A stretch of DNA of 64,000 bases, from contig JAISKJ010000003.1 in the NCBI GenBank assembly GCA_031260975.1, positions 661,109 through 725,108 on the forward strand, written 5' to 3'. Position numbers and translations under genes: made by a program. Of the stretch, positions 1 through 6,928 are shown one piece after another; positions within the stretch are counted from its first letter, which is position 1, and the number at the start of each line of letters is the position of its first letter. This DNA is from Christensenellaceae bacterium. GTDB lineage: Bacteria; Bacillota; Clostridia; Christensenellales; UBA1242. A model generated the notes under the pieces. The model saw only the letters and a list, made by a program, of their open reading frames with translations, made no database searches and was not told where the DNA came from.

Positions 1-662
1 TACCAAGAATTATTTGCAAAACTATCATTATCTACATTAAAGCCAAAAGTTCGTAAATATTTAATTGTAAATACCGCCGTTGTTCGTGTATTGCCCTCGC
101 CAAAAGGGTGGATTTGCCAAACACCTGAAACAAACTTGATTATGTGTTCAACTTTTTCTTTTAAGGATAGGGGTTTATAATCAAACTTTTTCTCTTCGTT
201 AAAATCATATTCAAGTGCTGTTTTAATCATATTGAAAGAAACATACGAAACTGTGTCATCATCAAGCACCCATTCTTTTTTTGTAATATTATAATCTCTA
301 ATTTTGCCAGCAAGTTTTGGCAAAACTACGTCAAACAATCGCCTATGAATTTCTTGCAATTCAAGTGGCGAAAAGTGAAAAGTCTTTTCACTCAAAATCT
401 CCGTTATTCGTGCAGAAACTTTATCTGCCTCTTCCGTTCGTTCGGCATTTTTAACGGGCATTTCTTCATAATAACTTTCAAGTCGTCTTTTTACCTCGTC
501 AATGGTAATATTGCCCTCAATATTCGCCTTTGCTGTTTCAATCAAATATTTAGACGGTTTTAAGCCGTCAACTTCTTGCAAGCCAATTGCGGTTTGCCAA
601 ATAATACTTCTTTCTTTTTCTTCGGGTTCACCTTGTTTTATATATTGTTCAAATTCGTCCAT
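1..662 (-). CDS. Fic family protein with N-terminal VbhA-like inhibitory motif, partial
   Basis: Fic enzymes transfer AMP or related groups to hydroxyl side chains of target proteins. Residues 185-193 read HPFGEGNTR, the Fic core motif with catalytic His and nucleotide-binding Gly/Asn/Arg. Near residues 43-51 TAKANIEGN resembles the inhibitory helix of VbhA-type antitoxins, so this looks like a toxin carrying its own antitoxin helix; the usual Ser/Thr four residues before the Glu is Lys here. The C terminus runs off the window edge. The start ATG overlaps the stop of the upstream zinc-ribbon frame (TAATG), suggesting coupled translation. The Fic call is secure; target and inhibition mode are inferred. 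Confidence 0.88.
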   Translation of the reverse strand, partial: MDEFEQYIKQGEPEEKERSIIWQTAIGLQEVDGLKPSKYLIETAKANIEGNITIDEVKRRLESYYEEMPVKNAERTEEADKVSARITEILSEKTFHFSPLELQEIHRRLFDVVLPKLAGKIRDYNITKKEWVLDDDTVSYVSFNMIKTALEYDFNEEKKFDYKPLSLKEKVEHIIKFVSGVWQIHPFGEGNTRTTAVFTIKYLRTFGFNVDNDSFANNSW

Positions 663-1021
663 TACTTTGCTCCTTTTAATTTGTCAGAAATTGGTTGCAT
701 ATATTTACATTGTTTCTCTTTATTGTAATAATTGGTGCAAGCATAAAAATAATCATTTTTCTTTTCACTATAACTTACTACGCAATATCCGTCAGTGCAT
801 TGCGGACATTTAAACAAATCGGCAAGACAGTTTTTATTGTTTGTCATAAAATCACAAATTTCAGGGTCATTTGTGCAAACATAAAGGGGTAGCCCATAGT
901 TTTTATTATTTTCATATTTTAAACGGTTACCACAAATTGGGCAACGCAAAGTGTCAATATCATGGATTGTTTCTGATATGCTTTCATCATGTGGAAGATT
1001 ATAATCTTTAATAAGTTCTAA
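662..1021 (-). pseudogene. C-terminal zinc-ribbon fragment, probably of a UvrD-like helicase
   Basis: The open frame holds two Cys4 ribbons: CPICG followed by a CTNDPEIC block, then CPQC followed by an ACTNYYNKEKQC block. From memory this pairing matches the C-terminal tail of UvrD-like DNA helicases of Clostridia. No helicase motor precedes it: the frame opens only about 30 codons before the first CPIC, just after a stop. No ATG with a ribosome site is present; only a TTG (codon at 947-949) could start a 95-aa product. It may be a decayed remnant, or a small protein coupled to the 50-aa gene upstream, whose stop overlaps the start of this frame. Confidence 0.5.
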
Positions 1022-1170
1022 TTAATTTCTTTATAATTTGGTGTGTTTTTATTATCTATTTTATTTTCTTGCACACCCAAAAAGTGTACCTTTGGGCAAC
1101 CACAGTGAATGCAACATTCTGCTTTGTCTGAAATTTTATTTTCACATTCTGGGCAAGTAATGATTACCAT
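1018..1170 (-). CDS. Small zinc-ribbon protein, 50 aa
   Basis: This 50-aa protein starts MVIITCPECENKISDKAECC and continues with CIHCGCPK, giving a CPxC...CxxC pair typical of the zinc-ribbon domains found at the N terminus of many Clostridia membrane proteins. Here there is no membrane segment; the tail is Asn/Lys-rich and ends shortly after the ribbon. A clear AAAGGAG ribosome site lies 8 nt before the ATG. It is the first gene of a tight minus-strand run leading to the helicase-tail fragment and Fic. The function is unknown; a stand-alone metal-binding or adaptor role is only a guess. Confidence 0.65.
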   Translation of the reverse strand: MVIITCPECENKISDKAECCIHCGCPKVHFLGVQENKIDNKNTPNYKEIN

Positions 1171-1316
1171 TCATTTTCTCCTTTCGTATGTAATATAACA
1201 ATTTAAGTATACCATAAACCCCATTTGTAAGCAATTATTAATAGATTGTTTTGTTAATAAGGTTATTGTCTACAAATATAAAATCATAATCGTGTTCAAT
1301 ATTAAGGGGCGAGATA

Positions 1317-1348
1317 ACAAAAAACTCACTACCCAAAAAATAGTGAGT
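1317..1348 (-). terminator. Intrinsic terminator after tRNA-Gly
   Basis: On the minus strand ACTCACTA pairs with TAGTGAGT across a 9-nt loop and is followed by TTTTTTG. It lies about 40 nt past the tRNA-Gly 3' end. Confidence 0.75.
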
Positions 1349-1386
1349 GAATTTGACGAACTTTCACAGTTCTATTTTGAACCTAA

Positions 1387-1460
1387 TGGAGCGGATGAAG
1401 GGAATCGGACCCTCACCTCAAGCTTGGGAAGCTCGCGTTCTGCCACTGAACTACACCCGC
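1387..1460 (-). tRNA. tRNA-Gly (CCC)
   Basis: Cloverleaf with acceptor GCGGGTG/CATCCGC, a D arm beginning GTTCAGTGGC, anticodon loop TTCCCAA (anticodon CCC) and a GATTCCC T-arm side. The 3' CCA is encoded (1387-1389). Confidence 0.95.
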
Positions 1461-1611
1461 ATATATAATTTATCATTCAAATGCCACTACCCTGTCTTTT
1501 TGAGGAAAAAACAACCCAACGCTGTCATATAACAAACTGACTACTTCCGCTATTTTAGTGAGTATAGATTAGCACATTTCACAGTTTTTTTCAAGTATTT
1601 TTGTTAAGTTA

Positions 1612-1640
1612 TTGACTTTAGCGCGCCTTTGTGCTAAATT
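1612..1640 (+). promoter_or_regulatory. Promoter of tRNA-Gln
   Basis: TTGACT at 1612-1617, 17-nt spacer, TAAATT at 1635-1640, ending 11 nt before the tRNA. Confidence 0.8.
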
Positions 1641-1651
1641 ATATAACACAT

Positions 1652-1726
1652 TGGGGTGTAGCCAAGCGGTAAGGTCCGGGTCTCTGACTCCCGTATGCCT
1701 AGGTTCGAATCCTAGCACCCCAGCCA
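1652..1726 (+). tRNA. tRNA-Gln (CTG)
   Basis: Acceptor TGGGGTG/CACCCCA, anticodon loop CTCTGAC (anticodon CTG), T loop TTCGAAT, encoded CCA. The fifth anticodon-stem pair is a T-T mismatch. Confidence 0.94.
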
Positions 1727-1755
1727 AATCAAAAAAATTCCGCAGGTACTTTTTG

Positions 1756-1787
1756 GGAACCCTAACAAATTTTAGGTTTCCTTTTTT
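1756..1787. terminator. Terminator shared by tRNA-Gln and ygjV
   Basis: Hairpin GGAACCCTA/TTAGGTTTCC followed by TTTTTT on the plus strand serves tRNA-Gln. The same palindrome overlaps the ygjV stop codon (1772-1774) on the minus strand. Confidence 0.7.
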
Positions 1788-2431
1788 ATTTCAATGCCCT
1801 CTGCCTGAGTCTCTGTTTTTTCTGCGCTGCTCTCTTCCTTGCAGACTTCTTCAAGCTTTTTTACTTTGTTTGAAAGTATGTCAATCTTGTCATAGAAGGC
1901 CACCGAGGCTGCAGCCACACCGCACAAAATTGCTTCAAAGGTCATGCCGAGGAAGGACCCTATAAATCCGCAATAAACTATACCCATTGCTCGGGTTATG
2001 ATACCCAAAATTCGGTAGACCTTGATATTCTTTTGATAAACAGAAAACGAATAAATAAGCGTCATCACAACAAACAGCAGGCTGAGCACACCGTCGTAGG
2101 CAAATACCGATACAATGACAGAAACCGCAATCACAAGGCCCAACACTATATGGTCAAAAAGCGCCAGCTTTCCGCTTTTGCCCCAATATTTCTCGTGTAT
2201 CAAAAATGCAATGTTTCTAATCAGCGCTATCAGCACCATAAAAAAGCCCGTCCAAGCCGACAGAAACAAAAAAGCAAGAGCATTAAAAACGCAATTAATG
2301 CTACTGAAAATGAGCAGCATATTTCGATTTTTGGTGGCAAAAGATAAAGCAAAAAAACCGTAGGCAACTACGGTAAAAATCTGCGACAGAATAAAAAATA
2401 ATGTTAAATCCCATGTAATTGATATTACCAT
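1772..2431 (-). CDS. YgjV-family inner membrane protein
   Basis: A 219-aa protein of hydrophobic segments (for example ILSQIFTVVAYGFFALSFAT near the N terminus) with a WTGFFMVLIALIRNIAFL region, matching the YgjV (Imp-YgjV) family of unknown physiological role. The last ~35 residues are charged and cytosolic (EEVCKEESSAEKTETQAEG), longer than a bare YgjV domain. There is no ribosome site; the ATG lies 6 nt behind a -10 box, so the mRNA is probably leaderless. The family call is fairly firm; no substrate can be named. Confidence 0.8.
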   Translation of the reverse strand: MVISITWDLTLFFILSQIFTVVAYGFFALSFATKNRNMLLIFSSINCVFNALAFLFLSAWTGFFMVLIALIRNIAFLIHEKYWGKSGKLALFDHIVLGLVIAVSVIVSVFAYDGVLSLLFVVMTLIYSFSVYQKNIKVYRILGIITRAMGIVYCGFIGSFLGMTFEAILCGVAAASVAFYDKIDILSNKVKKLEEVCKEESSAEKTETQAEGIEIKKET

Positions 2432-2437
2432 GCCACA

Positions 2438-2466
2438 AGTTTAACATATTACGCCCAAAAAGGCAA
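2438..2466 (-). promoter_or_regulatory. Leaderless promoter of ygjV
   Basis: Minus strand TTGCCT (2461-2466), 17 nt, TAAACT (2438-2443), then 6 nt GCCACA-region and ATG at 2429-2431. The -35 lies inside the terminator of the upstream PPOX gene. Confidence 0.65.
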
Positions 2467-2480
2467 CATTAAATTGCCTT
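2454..2480 (-). terminator. Terminator of the PPOX-like gene
   Basis: AAGGCAA pairs with TTGCCTT, then TTTT on the minus strand. It overlaps the -35 of the next gene. Confidence 0.65.
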
Positions 2481-2902
2481 TATATCTCAAACTCTTCCTG
2501 CTTAAAAGCGTGATAATATTTTATCTTTTGAGCTCTAAATTTTATAACCGCATAATCAGGGTCGTTTACGCCCTCTTTATAATACATTGTGTCACCAAAT
2601 TTCCAAATCTCTTTTCGGCTCTCTTGGTCGGTGCAAACCTCAGCCACACCCAGCAGCATCACACCGTGATACATAAATTTTTTGTCAAAAAAATACACGC
2701 AGGCTTTGCTATTTTTGCCTATCTGTTTCACCTTGTTTGATGAGGTATTGGTCGTAAACCAAAACTCTTTCTTACTCACAATTTTGCGCGGTGTCAGCAT
2801 AGCTCTCACATTAGGAAAGCCCTGCTCGTCAACGGTAGCCAGAAAAGATGTCTTTGACTTCTTTATCACATCCATAATCTGTTTCTCTGTTTTCTGTTCC
2901 AT
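2480..2902 (-). CDS. Pyridoxamine 5'-phosphate oxidase-fold (general stress 26-like) protein
   Basis: At 140 aa this is the length of the small flavin-binding split-barrel proteins annotated as PPOX family or general stress protein 26. It shows the family order: FLATVDEQGFPNVRAM strand pair, FWFTTNTSSNKVKQIGKNSKACVYF core, then GVAEVCTDQESRKEIW and PDYAVIKFRAQKIKYY. Such proteins bind FMN or F420-type cofactors and are usually dimeric; true PNPOx activity is unlikely for a protein this short. A GGGG-rich ribosome site precedes the ATG. It is monocistronic between the metK-side repeat and its own terminator. Confidence 0.85.
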   Translation of the reverse strand: MEQKTEKQIMDVIKKSKTSFLATVDEQGFPNVRAMLTPRKIVSKKEFWFTTNTSSNKVKQIGKNSKACVYFFDKKFMYHGVMLLGVAEVCTDQESRKEIWKFGDTMYYKEGVNDPDYAVIKFRAQKIKYYHAFKQEEFEI

Positions 2903-2926
2903 ATTTTTCCCCTTCTAATATGATGT

Positions 2927-3106
2927 TGTAAAATTTTTAAAACAAACGCTTTGTAACGACAAACAGTTTGAGTTTTGCTTTAACCTCCCACCTTTCCTTT
3001 TGGTTTTAGGTAAATGTTTTAAATTGTGAGAGCATAAAAATTTTACACTTTTACCGCTTGCACGACGCTGTAAAATTTTTAAAATGAACAATTTAAAACA
3101 TTTACC
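2927..3106. repeat. Nested inverted repeat with a flanking direct repeat, 3' of metK
   Basis: GGTAAATGTTTTAAATTGT (3009-3027) is the perfect inverse of ACAATTTAAAACATTTACC (3088-3106). Inside it AAAAATTTTACA (3036-3047) inverts to TGTAAAATTTTT (3069-3080). A further copy of TGTAAAATTTTTAAAA lies at 2927-2942. The outer right arm contains the metK stop codon. It resembles a small non-autonomous repeat element; no transposase is seen. Confidence 0.7.
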
Positions 3107-4193
3107 GTATTTTTTTTATTTTCTCCCACGCAAATTCGTCTCTGCCAAAGTGCCCAAAGCAAGCCGTTTGCTTATACTGCGGCTTTAACAGGTTCAACTC
3201 TTTTATTATATCACCCGGTCTAAAACTGAAATTTCTTTTTACAAACTCCTCAATTTCACCAATAGACTTGTGATTGGTGCCAAAGGTTTCAATATTGATT
3301 GAAATGGGCTCGGCCATACCGATGCCGTATGACACCTGAATTTCACACTTGTCAGCAAGCCCACGCGCTACAATGTTTTTGGCAACAAAACGCGCATAAT
3401 ATGTTCCGCTACGGTCAACCTTGGTAGCATTTTTGCTACTGAAGCATCCCCCGCCAACGCGGCCTATGCCGCCGTAGGTGTCAACTACAATCTTGCGCCC
3501 CACACAGCCGCTGTCACTAAAGCTTCCCCAAACAGTAAACTTTCCGCTAGGGTTGATAATAAATTTAACATGTTTATCAACAAGAGTTTTATATTCCTTC
3601 AAAACAGGTGTAATTACGCCGCTGATTATGCTTTCCTGCACCTGTGACAAGCTAAGAATATCACTGTGGCTAACTGACACCAAAACAGTGTGAATACGTC
3701 GCGGTCTGTCGCTGTCGTCATACTCCACGCTTACCTGACTTTTAGCATCCGCAAAAAAGTCCGCGCGTTTTCTTCGGAACTGTTCATATCTTTTCATCAG
3801 CTTGTGAGCAAGAATAATGGGTAGCGGCATATACTCTTTTGTCTCGTTTGTAGCATAACCGTACATAATTCCCTGATCCCCAGCACAAAGCTCTTTTTTT
3901 ACCACCGCCTGATTGATGTCAGGGCTCTGCCGGCTTATCTGTTTAATTATGCGGAACTCATTTTTATAACCGATTTCCCGAAGAACTGCAGCCGCAATCT
4001 TGTCATAATCAATATCGGCTGTTGTGGTGGCCTCCCCATAAATCATGAGCAAATCGTCCTTTATGGCACACTCCACCGCCATCTGAGCATTGGGGTCCTG
4101 ACGTAAGGCCTCGTCCAAAAAACTGTCTGCAATAGTGTCGCAGGTTTTGTCGGGATGCCCGATATTCACGCTTTCGCTTGTCAAGATTTTCAT
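3102..4193 (-). CDS. metK: S-adenosylmethionine synthase
   Basis: MetK makes SAM from methionine and ATP. The 363-aa product has the family signatures in order: GHPDKTCD (12-19, usual GHPDKICD), CAGDQGIMYGYA (about 103-114, usual GAGDQG), and GGGCFSSKNATKVDRSGTYY, the usual GGGAFSGKDPTKVDRS with A to C and G to S changes. It is some 20-30 residues shorter than typical MetK. The ATG at 4191-4193 was chosen because AAAGGAG lies 7 nt before it; a longer frame upstream runs into the terminator hairpin. It is controlled by the SAM-I/IV-type riboswitch in its leader, a direct feedback on its product. Confidence 0.97.
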   Translation of the reverse strand: MKILTSESVNIGHPDKTCDTIADSFLDEALRQDPNAQMAVECAIKDDLLMIYGEATTTADIDYDKIAAAVLREIGYKNEFRIIKQISRQSPDINQAVVKKELCAGDQGIMYGYATNETKEYMPLPIILAHKLMKRYEQFRRKRADFFADAKSQVSVEYDDSDRPRRIHTVLVSVSHSDILSLSQVQESIISGVITPVLKEYKTLVDKHVKFIINPSGKFTVWGSFSDSGCVGRKIVVDTYGGIGRVGGGCFSSKNATKVDRSGTYYARFVAKNIVARGLADKCEIQVSYGIGMAEPISINIETFGTNHKSIGEIEEFVKRNFSFRPGDIIKELNLLKPQYKQTACFGHFGRDEFAWEKIKKIR

Positions 4194-4214
4194 ATCATTC
4201 TCCTTTGTATCCTC

Positions 4215-4240
4215 AAAAAAGCCCGTCACAACGACGAGCT
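4215..4240 (-). terminator. Riboswitch expression-platform terminator
   Basis: AGCTCGTC (rc of 4233-4240) pairs with GACGGGCT (rc of 4220-4227) and is followed by TTTTTT. It sits between the aptamer and the metK ribosome site. Confidence 0.85.
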
Positions 4241-4262
4241 TTTGATTTTCACTATCAAATAC

Positions 4263-4372
4263 TACCCATCGTTAAGCCTTTACCACCTTTCCATGCATCA
4301 GACAAACAAAATACATCCTTTAGGTTGGTGCGTGGTCGCAGGGGCTTATCCCTCACACGCTCGTTATGGATA
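4263..4372 (-). promoter_or_regulatory. SAM-I/IV-type riboswitch aptamer
   Basis: The metK leader folds like the SAM-I/SAM-IV clan. P1 is TATCCAT (4366-4372) with ATGGGTA (4263-4269). P2 is GCGTG/CACGC enclosing GAGGGATAAGCCCC. The conserved stretch ends GCACCAACC, as in GGCAACC of SAM-I. P3 is ATGTAT/ATGCAT. A 6-bp pseudoknot joins TAAGCC of the P2 loop (4343-4348) to GGCTTA (4273-4278), the clan hallmark. No extra P4 helix lies between P3 and P1, pointing to the compact SAM-I-IV variant. A terminator follows, so SAM should switch metK off. Confidence 0.82.
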
Positions 4373-4377
4373 ATATT

Positions 4378-4406
4378 ATTATATTAAATTTAAAAGCTTT
4401 TGTCAA
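4378..4406 (-). promoter_or_regulatory. Promoter of the metK riboswitch transcript
   Basis: Perfect consensus on the minus strand: TTGACA (4401-4406), 17 nt, TATAAT (4378-4383), with P1 of the aptamer starting about 6 nt downstream. Confidence 0.9.
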
Positions 4407-4465
4407 ATAAATAGAAAGCACAAAACCTTATTCTCTTTCACAAAAAGCAAAGCGGCAAAAAAGAA

Positions 4466-4487
4466 AAGCAGGGCCATTTACCCTGCT
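4466..4487 (-). terminator. Terminator of the 227-aa lipoprotein gene
   Basis: AGCAGGG/CCCTGCT hairpin then TTTTCTTTTTT. The stem starts within the last codons and the loop carries the TAA stop. Confidence 0.8.
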
Positions 4488-5161
4488 TCAATTATATTGC
4501 CTTCAATATCTATCAGACACGCCGCACTGTCACCCTCTTTGGGCACGAAATACACATAATAATATATCGTATCAAGCTGCATAGTGTTGTCACCTACAAA
4601 CTTAATGAAAATTTCACCTTCAAGCACTCCGCTCTTTATATGCGGCTCAATATAGGTCTGCATAGCATGAATTGCCACATTAAACGCCTGCTTATAATCT
4701 ATCCCAAAATCCTTTGAAACACAGCTCAGAGCCATATCATAGTCCTCCCCTCCTGCGTGAAGTCTCAAACTTATGTCTATGTCATCGCTAAACTCTTTTT
4801 CGATATCTGCAACATATGTGCCGTCAAATGGGTTAAAATCCAGCTGCCCGTTATACTGAAAGCTGTCGATATAAAGCGTGAAACTTGGATTAACTCCCAC
4901 AAATGGTTCATGGAATTTTACTGTAAGCACACCAAATTCCACTAATTCCTTACACTTTCCATCATATTTATAGGGGTTCTCGCGCTTGCCGCTCACAAAA
5001 GACACGCCCAAATCATCGTTTATAGCCACAAACAAGTTTTTGCGATACTCGCTGATTCCCCGCTCGGCAATAGTGCCAAAGCTCGAGCTGCATGCTGCCA
5101 TAAGCACTACAATAAATCCCACAATGGTCAACACACCCGCAACACCAAAAATCTTTTTCAT
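4478..5161 (-). CDS. Putative lipoprotein, 227 aa
   Basis: The N terminus MKKIFGVAGVLTIVGFIVVL then MAAC is a lipoprotein signal with the lipid-carrying Cys at residue 24. The mature part is a soluble extracellular domain with no family I recognise; FGIDYKQAFNVAIHAMQTYI and a C-terminal YYYVYFVPKEGDSAACLIDIEGN hint at a mixed alpha/beta fold. It would be processed by the Lgt encoded at 15.7-16.8 kb. It is a single-gene unit ending at a tight terminator. The promoter was not identified with confidence. Confidence 0.75.
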   Translation of the reverse strand: MKKIFGVAGVLTIVGFIVVLMAACSSSFGTIAERGISEYRKNLFVAINDDLGVSFVSGKRENPYKYDGKCKELVEFGVLTVKFHEPFVGVNPSFTLYIDSFQYNGQLDFNPFDGTYVADIEKEFSDDIDISLRLHAGGEDYDMALSCVSKDFGIDYKQAFNVAIHAMQTYIEPHIKSGVLEGEIFIKFVGDNTMQLDTIYYYVYFVPKEGDSAACLIDIEGNIIEAG

Positions 5162-5217
5162 GTTATATGTCTATGCCGGCAGTGTTTATCTTATGAGTTA
5201 TTATTTTTATATTTTCA

Positions 5218-5246
5218 TTGACTTTTGACCATATTTTTGATATGCT
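5218..5246 (+). promoter_or_regulatory. Promoter of the tRNA-Thr transcript
   Basis: TTGACT (5218-5223), 17 nt, TATGCT (5241-5246). The tRNA begins about 120 nt downstream, leaving a long structured leader. Confidence 0.7.
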
Positions 5247-5367
5247 ACTGATACTGTCAAAAACAAAAAGGTTCCTGCAATCATGAAATGATTGTGGGAA
5301 AAAGTAACCGCCAAACGTAAACAGCAAAATTGCATCAGCAATTTGCTATAAGTGCAGGTGGAGACGC
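5247..5367 (+). ncRNA. Structured leader of unknown class before tRNA-Thr
   Basis: Three pairings are visible: GGTT...AACC closing GCAATCAT-GAA-ATGATTGT; AGCAAAATTGC-ATCA-GCAATTTGCT; and a long-range CCTGCA/TGCAGG. I do not recognise a known RNA family. On the minus strand the first hairpin is followed by TTTTTGTTTTT and could also act as a terminator, so the functional strand is uncertain. Confidence 0.4.
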
Positions 5368-5443
5368 GCTGTTATGGCTCAGTTGGTAGAGCACCGCCTT
5401 GGTAAGGCGGAGGTCCCGGGTTCGAATCCCGGTAACAGCTCCA
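5368..5443 (+). tRNA. tRNA-Thr (GGT)
   Basis: Acceptor GCTGTTA/TAACAGC, anticodon stem CCGCC/GGCGG with loop TTGGTAA (anticodon GGT), T loop TTCGAAT, discriminator T and encoded CCA. Confidence 0.96.
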
Positions 5444-5487
5444 AAATAACACATACATTAAGACGGGCATAAAAAAGGAGTAACACT

Positions 5488-5880
5488 ATGAAAAGAAAAT
5501 TATTTGTTGCATCACTTTCCGTTATCATGGTTGCATTTTTAATGCTATCACTTTCTGCATGTAAACAAAGCCCAACCTACACATCCCCTTACATTGAAAA
5601 CAAGAGTATCCAATATTTTGAAAAACATGCTGTCGTAACCGTTGTTGTTAAAAACCCCACCGCTGACAAATATGAAACAACGGCTACTGCACGCCTATCC
5701 TATAATCATTTCCCCGACAATACTGCTTTCACGGATTTAGGCTATGCGACAGCTCAAATACTTGAACCAAATGGAACCTGCACTCTATCTATCACTATCC
5801 AATTTGGCGATGGCGGCGGAATACATAAAAATACAAAATGGGAAATAATTAATTTTTCTGCTGTCAAAATTGAGGAATAG
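5488..5880 (+). CDS. Small putative lipoprotein, 130 aa
   Basis: The signal MKRKLFVASLSVIMVAFLML then SLSAC places the lipid-modified Cys at residue 25. The mature 105 residues contain VVTVVVKNPTADKYETTATA, reminiscent of small Ig-like (FxLYD-type) domains in Clostridia lipoproteins, but I cannot name a family. AAAGGAG precedes the ATG by 9 nt. It lies 44 nt after tRNA-Thr and may be read through from the tRNA promoter. It ends at a hairpin with a T tract. Confidence 0.72.
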   Translation: MKRKLFVASLSVIMVAFLMLSLSACKQSPTYTSPYIENKSIQYFEKHAVVTVVVKNPTADKYETTATARLSYNHFPDNTAFTDLGYATAQILEPNGTCTLSITIQFGDGGGIHKNTKWEIINFSAVKIEE

Positions 5881-5915
5881 TATTTTTAGATTTATTTGAT
5901 TTTACAAAAGAAAAA

Positions 5916-5938
5916 TACCGCGTTGGCGGCATTTTTTT
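5916..5938 (+). terminator. Terminator of the 130-aa lipoprotein gene
   Basis: CCGC-GTTG-GCGG followed by ATTTTTTT. Confidence 0.65.
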
Positions 5939-5956
5939 ATTTTATTAGTCTATTCG

Positions 5957-6178
5957 TTAGTCTTTGTTTGCCATTTGACTTACTGCAGCAGCACCCCTGT
6001 CGCATTTATTGCCCCACATATCAATCAACTGTTTATTTTTAAACACGCATACAATTTCACAGTTGTTTGGGCAGCTTTCACATTCAACACCCTTCGTTTC
6101 AAACAAAACATCCGCAATATTAAAATCAAATACAATTAACCGCGCTTGCGGTTTTTTGTTATTTCTTTCTGTTTTCAT
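5957..6178 (-). CDS. Cys-rich small protein, 73 aa
   Basis: The product contains CESCPNNCEIVC and then GNKCDRGA, a Cys pattern (CxxCxxxCxxxC...C) seen in Fe-S or Zn tails such as those of CoA-dehydratase activase-like proteins; this likeness is by eye only. The ATG (6176-6178) lies inside the last codons of the VWA gene, overlapping it by 20 nt in another frame, so translation is probably coupled. It has no ribosome site of its own. Role unknown; the tight overlap implies it works with the VWA protein. Confidence 0.6.
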   Translation of the reverse strand: MKTERNNKKPQARLIVFDFNIADVLFETKGVECESCPNNCEIVCVFKNKQLIDMWGNKCDRGAAAVSQMANKD

Positions 6179-6854
6179 AATCTGCCATAATTTCTTCCTG
6201 CCAGCTTTCTTTAATCTTTCCTTCTTCTGCATAACACCTGATTGCTTTCGACATTGCTTTATAGCTGGTTTTGAGCCCTTGGCTGTCGCACTCATAACAC
6301 ACTGCACAGTTTTCGTCTATGCCATAAGTTTTTGCTGTAGCAACAGCATCAATGTTTGCACCAAGAAACATAAACTCCCAATTTCCGCATTTCTTTTGAG
6401 CTTCAATAAGTTCTTTCACTTTTATTATATTATACTCACGGCTGGCGTTTTCAAATCCGTCTGTAATAATAACAAACAACACTTTTTTCGGTTTTGTTTC
6501 TGCTAGGTCAACGGCAGTACGCTTATCAACAATAGTTCTGCCTACAGCATCAAGAAGAGCTGTGCTCCCTCGGGCAAAATACTCCTTTTTTGTTATCGGT
6601 TTAACACTATTAATACTTTCACTTTGGTGCAGAAGCTCATACTTATCATCAAACAACACAGTTGTAACCTTAACCTCGCCGCTACCTGAACGCTGCTCTT
6701 TCAACAGGTTATTATAACCGCCTATCGTATCAGTTTCAAGTCCCGCCATCGAACCGCTTCTGTCCAGAATAAATACCAACTCTGTGTACCCTGCCTTGTT
6801 TTTTGCAGACACCCTTTTTTCTTTTTCCGTTTCAATTTTAATTTTTCTTTGCAT
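6159..6854 (-). CDS. von Willebrand factor A domain protein
   Basis: A 231-aa cytosolic VWA domain with an intact metal-ion-dependent adhesion site: DRSGSM (DxSxS), the Thr in GSTALLDA and the Asp in VIITDGFENAS. Such stand-alone TerY-like VWA proteins hold partner proteins through a bound Mg2+. No signal peptide or membrane segment is seen. The start was set at 6854, where AGGAGG lies 8 nt upstream. It sits between a helix-turn-helix-like gene (upstream) and a Cys-rich small protein that overlaps its end. Partner and process cannot be read from the sequence. Confidence 0.85.
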   Translation of the reverse strand: MQRKIKIETEKEKRVSAKNKAGYTELVFILDRSGSMAGLETDTIGGYNNLLKEQRSGSGEVKVTTVLFDDKYELLHQSESINSVKPITKKEYFARGSTALLDAVGRTIVDKRTAVDLAETKPKKVLFVIITDGFENASREYNIIKVKELIEAQKKCGNWEFMFLGANIDAVATAKTYGIDENCAVCYECDSQGLKTSYKAMSKAIRCYAEEGKIKESWQEEIMADYENRKK

Positions 6855-6900
6855 AATAGTATCCTCCTTTTGAATACACAAAAGAATACCATTTCTAAGA

Positions 6901-6926
6901 AAATAAAAGGTCGCCTATAAGGCGAC
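6901..6926 (-). terminator. Hairpin between the regulator-like gene and the VWA gene
   Basis: Perfect GTCGCC-TTATA-GGCGAC stem then TTTTATTTT on the minus strand. It may attenuate rather than fully stop transcription into the VWA gene, which starts only 47 nt later. Confidence 0.7.
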
Positions 6927-6928
6927 AT

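Noticed and set aside
1612-1965. 117-aa plus-strand frame
   Set aside because: It runs through tRNA-Gln and the antisense of ygjV; composition and lack of a ribosome site mark it as spurious.
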